From the NCBI GenBank assembly GCA_028386065.3, contig JAKUCV010003077.1, forward strand, positions 69,204 to 133,203: a stretch of 64,000 bases of DNA, read 5' to 3'. The position numbers and the translations under genes were made by a program. The DNA comes from Turnera subulata. Lineage: Eukaryota > Streptophyta > Magnoliopsida > Malpighiales > Passifloraceae. This document shows positions 59,134-64,000 of the stretch, one piece after another. How positions within the stretch are numbered: the first letter of the stretch is position 1; the number at the start of each line of letters is the position of its first letter. The notes beneath the pieces are model-generated. The model was not told where the DNA came from, ran no database searches, and was given only the letters and a program-made list of their open reading frames with translations.

Positions 59134-60185
59134 CGCCGATCGTTCTCACAGAACTCCAGAGGAATCCAGAATGGAGGAAGACGATAGAACAGCACCAGAA
59201 GCCATAAAACGAAGATTGATGGAGATTAGATGGAGAGAATGAAAGGAGAAAATAAAATTGATGGAGATTTAGAGGAGATCACGATCAAATTTCCAGAGAA
59301 ATCGCTAAATGAGCAGAGTTCCTCCTGGAGATTTTAGAGAGAGAAAATAGAGAGAGAAGCTCTCGCCAAAATTTTCTTTGCCAACTAAGTGGAAGCTTTA
59401 GTCACTCCAATAGACATAATGGGGAGTTGGGTTGTCAATTCACCATGTTTGCTCCTAAATTTATTATACTGGATAACCATTATGTTTATACATTAATGTA
59501 TAGATAAATGCAAAAAAATGATGTCTCTATTCATTGTCTAACCAATTGTCCGCGATCAGATACGCGAAAGTAGCAGCTCCGTCAAGTATTATTCGGACTA
59601 AAAAACAGTGTGTGGTTGGAAGAACGATTATCCAAAATTAGGTCTCTAGACATATATATTCATCTAAGTATTTTGTTCTTCCCCTAAAATTTTAAGTGTA
59701 AATAATTATTGAGATCTACTTCCTTTGCTTTTTTGTTGATTTGAATTCTTTTTTCAAAAGCATGTATTAATTATAAAACATAAATGGTTTAGAGTTTATT
59801 TTTTCTTCACAGTATCTTATTATTCTTATTATTCTTAACAAATTCTATTAAAATTAGAACACTTATACAATTTTGTTCTATTTGTTTTTTATATCTAAAA
59901 TGTATTGTACACTGCATATCATCAATTTCTGAAAATGACTATAATCTTATTTTATTTTATAGTCATAAATTTTGTTATTTAGTATGTGTTTGCTATCACT
60001 TGAGTTGTCCATCTTTCTAATTAGCCTAGATTTTGGATAGGTATTACCCCATTTGATTATACCAAAGGATATAAGAATATATGTAATTATTATGTTAAAG
60101 TATTTGAATTATCATTTTTTTCCCTTCCTACATCAATTCATACATAAACCCTGAATCCCGCAGCAACGCGTGGGTAAGTACCTAG

Positions 60186-60523
60186 TATAAATCTAGTTTG
60201 GGGATGATTTACGACAAACAGTCTTGCTTAACCACAAAGTATTAGATCGGTGTTAAGGAACCTCCAACTACGACTGTAGTGATTGTTAATTTACGAATTT
60301 GGGCCATGCTAGAATCAGATTCGTCTCAATCTGCCCCTTTCAAATAAGGCGTAGATATTTTTCATTAGAAAAAAAAAAAACAAAATCTGATTCTTTTTTC
60401 CTCGGGTCATTCTAATGCTTCGGAGTATGTATTTTCATAGTTTGACTTTCCAATTTATCTTATGGTTACCCTTCTCTTCCAATGATTATATTTTTTGTAA
60501 TTTATTGTGTATTATTTAAGAAG

Positions 60524-60561
<38 letters not shown>

Positions 60562-60953
60562 CAAAAGAAAACATTCAGCATATATACTTAAATGATTTAA
60601 TTATTTTTAATATAATCAAATTTAAAATCAGGTTTATAACTAACCAAACTTAGGAGTCCCCACTATAAAATTTCTGGAGGAGACACTGATAAAATATTTT
60701 TGAAAAGTTAAGTTGTCAATTTATCACAAGAAGAAATTAATTGAAATTTGGCCTAAATTTTCCATCATATTTCTACCTCTTTTCATCATTCTTGCCCATT
60801 ACTCTATCCAAAAAAATTAAAATACACATTCCCTGGTCCAGTTCTTGAATAAGAAACAAATCATCAGATTTTCAATGGTAAAATTCTTTTTTGTGTCCTT
60901 TCATTTTGTTGATTTCTCAAATGTTGTCCCTGTTCTTTTTTTTTCAGGGATTT
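60186..60953. other. AT-rich spacer with (TA)n microsatellite
   Basis: A pure TA run of about 35 bp lies at 60525-60559. No gene is seen. Confidence 0.7.
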
Positions 60954-63900
60954 TGAAGCGCCCCGACCCGTATTTACCGTACACAGTAAACACGTGTCGG
61001 AACTGTGACAACCCGACCCAATAAACCCAAGCATATAGTGTGAACTACAATAACTCGGCCCAACGGCCCAAAATAGTAAAACATCATAAATAATAAATCC
61101 CGGCCCAATGGCCCAACAACAATAACAATTTGCACAGCGGAAGACTTAAACTCACTAACACTGTATGCGACACATGCAACCTATGGATCCAAGCCCGTCC
61201 AAGGGATAACGCCGCAGCCTGTCGGGTATGCACCAAGCCTGTACATCAACAACTCATCCTACGGGATGAAACCCCGCAGGCGAGGGGTGAGTCCGAAACG
61301 CTCACCGACGAAAGATAAACAGTGATATATTCAACCATAACACTTTCGAAGTAAACCCAACAATCACAACAATAAGCACAAACAATCACATCACAAGGAT
61401 ACTACCATAACAACTGACACATACTACACGACAGAGGAATCCAACTCAAACAACACATCAGAGGAAACTCACTAAATCATATCTAAGCCATGACCATCTA
61501 TACTGACTATACCATACACTAGTGCCCGATCAGGACACTTCAACTCTACCACATGAAGGGTAACCGACCCAGTCTCAACAGACTATACTACACACACTCT
61601 AGTCCTGACAGACTATACTCAACTAAGGTTCCTCATCGTATGTTGACTTACCGCTACTATGCTTGCTGATCATCCAACCCGGTACCAAAACAATCTCAAC
61701 ATCTCGTGAGCCTCGCTCACCGGGTAGCCGGCAACCAGCACGGACCATACCCAATCAACATCACAAACCGGTCCCCGGGTAGAATCACAACACAACACGG
61801 CAACAGCAGTCACCACAACAACTAGTAACCACAACATCAACAATACTCAATATCTGATCAAAACGACAGGAGATACTCATCCAACAATTATCAAAAGAAG
61901 CCAACAAGCAAAGGACAACTGGCAACCGATGCCCACGACAATGGACTACTCACAACCAACGACAATAATTAACACCCGTAAACTGGCAACCTATGCCAAC
62001 CACGGTCAACCGACTAAACTGAGGACTGACAACATCCAATGGAATAATCAAGAGACATCATGCAAATGAACATATCACATCATAGCCCAATAAGCAAAAG
62101 CACATTTCAAACAACACTGAGTCAAGACCAAAAGAATATTTATTATTATTTCCAATTTTAACCTCCGGGCCCGTCACTGGACAAGCTAGGGTCGTACCTG
62201 GTTATTAACTAATTCTGGATGCCAGGCCCCACCACAATCCGGGATCAATATCCCCATATCTCAAATCCGGGATCAACATCCCAAAATCTCAAATCCGGGG
62301 TCAACACCCCAATATCACAAATCCGGGATCAACATCCCAATCAACAAACCCTCTGGCAAGACACCACAGAACTAGTCTCTAACCATCTAGTCGTACCACT
62401 ACTTTCCAAGTGACAATTACATCATCTCAATTTAATTCCAATTTCCATTCCAATTTTCGTTATCCTTTTCCCAATTATCCACAATCAATAATCCAATATC
62501 ATTCTCAACACATCATCCAAGAACCAATATCACAATCCAGCCAACAATTTCATATCACCATACTTTCACATCAAACAATTCAACAATATCAAACCGTTCA
62601 ATAATATTTCCAACACAACATACACAGGACTAGCACGTTCTACAACAGCATTAACAATTTCATATCAATCAAGTAACAGCCAACAAACATTCCAGCAGAT
62701 CATACAACAGTAAAAGTACACAAACAACAAGAAGACACACACAGCATTACGGGCACATATCAGGGTTTATCCATCCTCACCTTGGCCGGTTACTCAACTT
62801 CGGAGACAATGTCCGGTCCGACGCCGGCTCCTCGGGAAACTGCCCGATATCCGAACCTATACAACAAAATCACACATATTCACATAAATGCACATAAGAG
62901 TATGTCATGATGCCAATTTTACGAAATAAACCCATCCCGGTTACTCATCTTTTATTATTATCTTTTACGGAAAACATTTACCGTACGTATTTCTGAATAT
63001 AATTTTGGTACTATACTTTAACTAAAATTCTTTCAAAATATATTTTCATAAAATAATTATAATTTCTCAAAATAGTAGTTACTATAATTTTTTTCTGGAA
63101 TTTATAATATATATATATTTTCCACAATATTCCCATAAAAATTATTATACTTTCCAAGATATAATTTCTAAGTATTATTATCTTTTGAAAACTCCATTTC
63201 CAGAAAATATAACCATTTATCTTATTTTCTGATAATGAATACGAATTTATTAATTTACATATACAATTTTCCCAAAATAATGTTAGTGACACCATTTTAT
63301 TTTTCTCCAGTAAAATATATTCATATACTTCATACATATGTATTTCCTCAAAATATTATAATTCATACTTACCATATTTTTTTTAAAATAACCATAACAT
63401 ATTTACCTTAATTTTCCAAGATAATATATTTAAGTAATTATTTCCTAAAACATAACCATATACTAGGTATATGCATTTTCCAGAATTTACATTATTTACA
63501 AAACCTTATGTTTATATTTATTTACCAGAAATATAATTATATGTATAGTTTTTTTTATTTATTTACCTTTTTTTTAACTGGACTGGGCCAACCCAGAACC
63601 CAAGCCCAAGAGTCAGCCCAGAATACCAACCCAAGTCACACAGCCCACGCCCAAATCCTAAACCCAAGCCCATATCCACTCAAACCCAAACAATAAACCA
63701 GCCCACAACTAAACCCATCAACTAAACCCTACCCAACATCACAGCCCAATACAAAACCCATCTATCAGAACAGGGTCAACCTGACCCAAAGCACCTCATC
63801 CGGGTCTACTGGCAGGCTCACCTATGGATGCAGCGGCCGGCGACACAGAGGCAGCAGCGAGCGGCGCGAGGTGGCGGCAAGCAAGGCGGGGCCAGGGTGG

Positions 63901-64000
63901 CGAAGCGAGGCGGTGCGGGTATCCCGCTATGAGGCGCCGAGGAGACCACTGCTTCCTGGCTCGGCGTCAGCGTCTCACAGTGGGCGGCGAGGAGGACGGC
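60954..64000 (-). mobile_element. Tekay-like LTR running off the window
   Basis: It starts TGAAGCGCCCCGACCCGTAT and TTACCGTACACAGTAAACAC, as the LTR at 11884 does, then diverges into a related subfamily (repeated (G/A)GGATCAACATCCC(A/C)A words near 62240-62340; GTCACTGGACAAGCTAGGGTCGTACC near 62175-62200). More than 3,040 bp are present and the far end is outside, so a solo LTR and a complete element cannot be told apart. The GC-rich end (63820-64000) corresponds to the 5' transcript region of the family. Confidence 0.85.

Larger units (their letters stand above)
53907..59383 (-). mobile_element. Full-length LINE (L1 type)
   Basis: A 5.5 kb element on the minus strand has a poly(A) tail (T-run 53904-53918) and direct repeats ACTAAGTGAAAGCTTT (53891-53906) and ACTAAGTGGAAGCTTT (59384-59399). 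The duplication at both ends and a 5' UTR of about 250 bp before ORF1 show that insertion was complete. ORF1 and ORF2 both carry lesions. Confidence 0.92.
53028..60185 (+). mobile_element. Non-autonomous Helitron (about 1.7 kb) carrying a nested LINE
   Basis: The left end TCTATATATTATACTATATA and ACTAAAACAGGAAAGG has the typical plant Helitron 5' form. The right end has a short GC-rich hairpin (CCCGCAGCAACGCGTGGG) about 8 bp before CTAG followed by T, matching the CTRR-T rule. The 5' flank is G rather than the expected A, so the left border is less certain. Removing the LINE leaves about 1.66 kb of AT-rich DNA with no Rep/helicase coding. Confidence 0.7.

Noticed and set aside
1..64000. CRISPR arrays, operons or prokaryotic defence systems
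   Set aside because: No regularly spaced identical repeats or bacterial gene structure; introns and plant transposons throughout.

Overview
The window is nuclear DNA of a flowering plant, most likely a eudicot. Genes have GT-AG introns and plant-specific families (a nuclear-encoded photosystem II subunit, a NAC factor, a CCR/DFR-type reductase). The spaces between them are filled with plant transposons of nearly every class. The species cannot be fixed from the sequence alone. Nothing prokaryotic (operons, ribosome binding sites, CRISPR) is present.

Layout. 0-3.4 kb: two minus-strand genes, PsbTn (photosystem II 5 kDa protein) and RPS2 (ribosomal protein uS5, two exons), with a tRNA-type SINE between them. 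4.1-15.0 kb: a degenerate Ty3/gypsy chromovirus of Tekay/Del type on the minus strand with LTRs of about 2.6 kb; its left LTR holds a hAT MITE and its right LTR holds a probable mitochondrial DNA insert. 15.5-19.7 kb: a 5'-truncated LINE split by a 2,970 bp solo LTR. 20.3-20.6 kb: an exact 167 bp tandem duplication. 23.05-26.4 kb: a five-exon plus-strand gene for an unassigned coiled-coil protein. 26.6-31.95 kb: a Ty1/copia (Tork-like) element. 33.1-34.7 kb: a NAC transcription factor (minus). 37.0-40.8 kb: a six-exon phenylacetaldehyde/cinnamoyl-CoA reductase-like gene (minus).

41.7-47.8 kb: an old Ty1/copia element bounded by a 5 bp duplication. It carries a LINE fragment, a piece resembling the Tekay LTR, and at least 21 small hairpins that share the core CTTCNRG although their stems are unrelated; this is the least explained structure in the window. 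49.6-52.9 kb: a T2/S-RNase-like pseudogene and an F-box pseudogene about 1.3 kb apart, an arrangement recalling the pistil/pollen pairing of S-RNase self-incompatibility loci. 53.0-60.2 kb: a Helitron that received a full-length LINE with a 16 bp target duplication. 60.95 kb to the end: another Tekay-like LTR running out of the window.

The five apparently intact genes are unrelated housekeeping or plant-specific genes with no operon-like logic. Much of the window's information is the order of nested insertions, which can be read from target-site duplications and from differences between paired LTRs.
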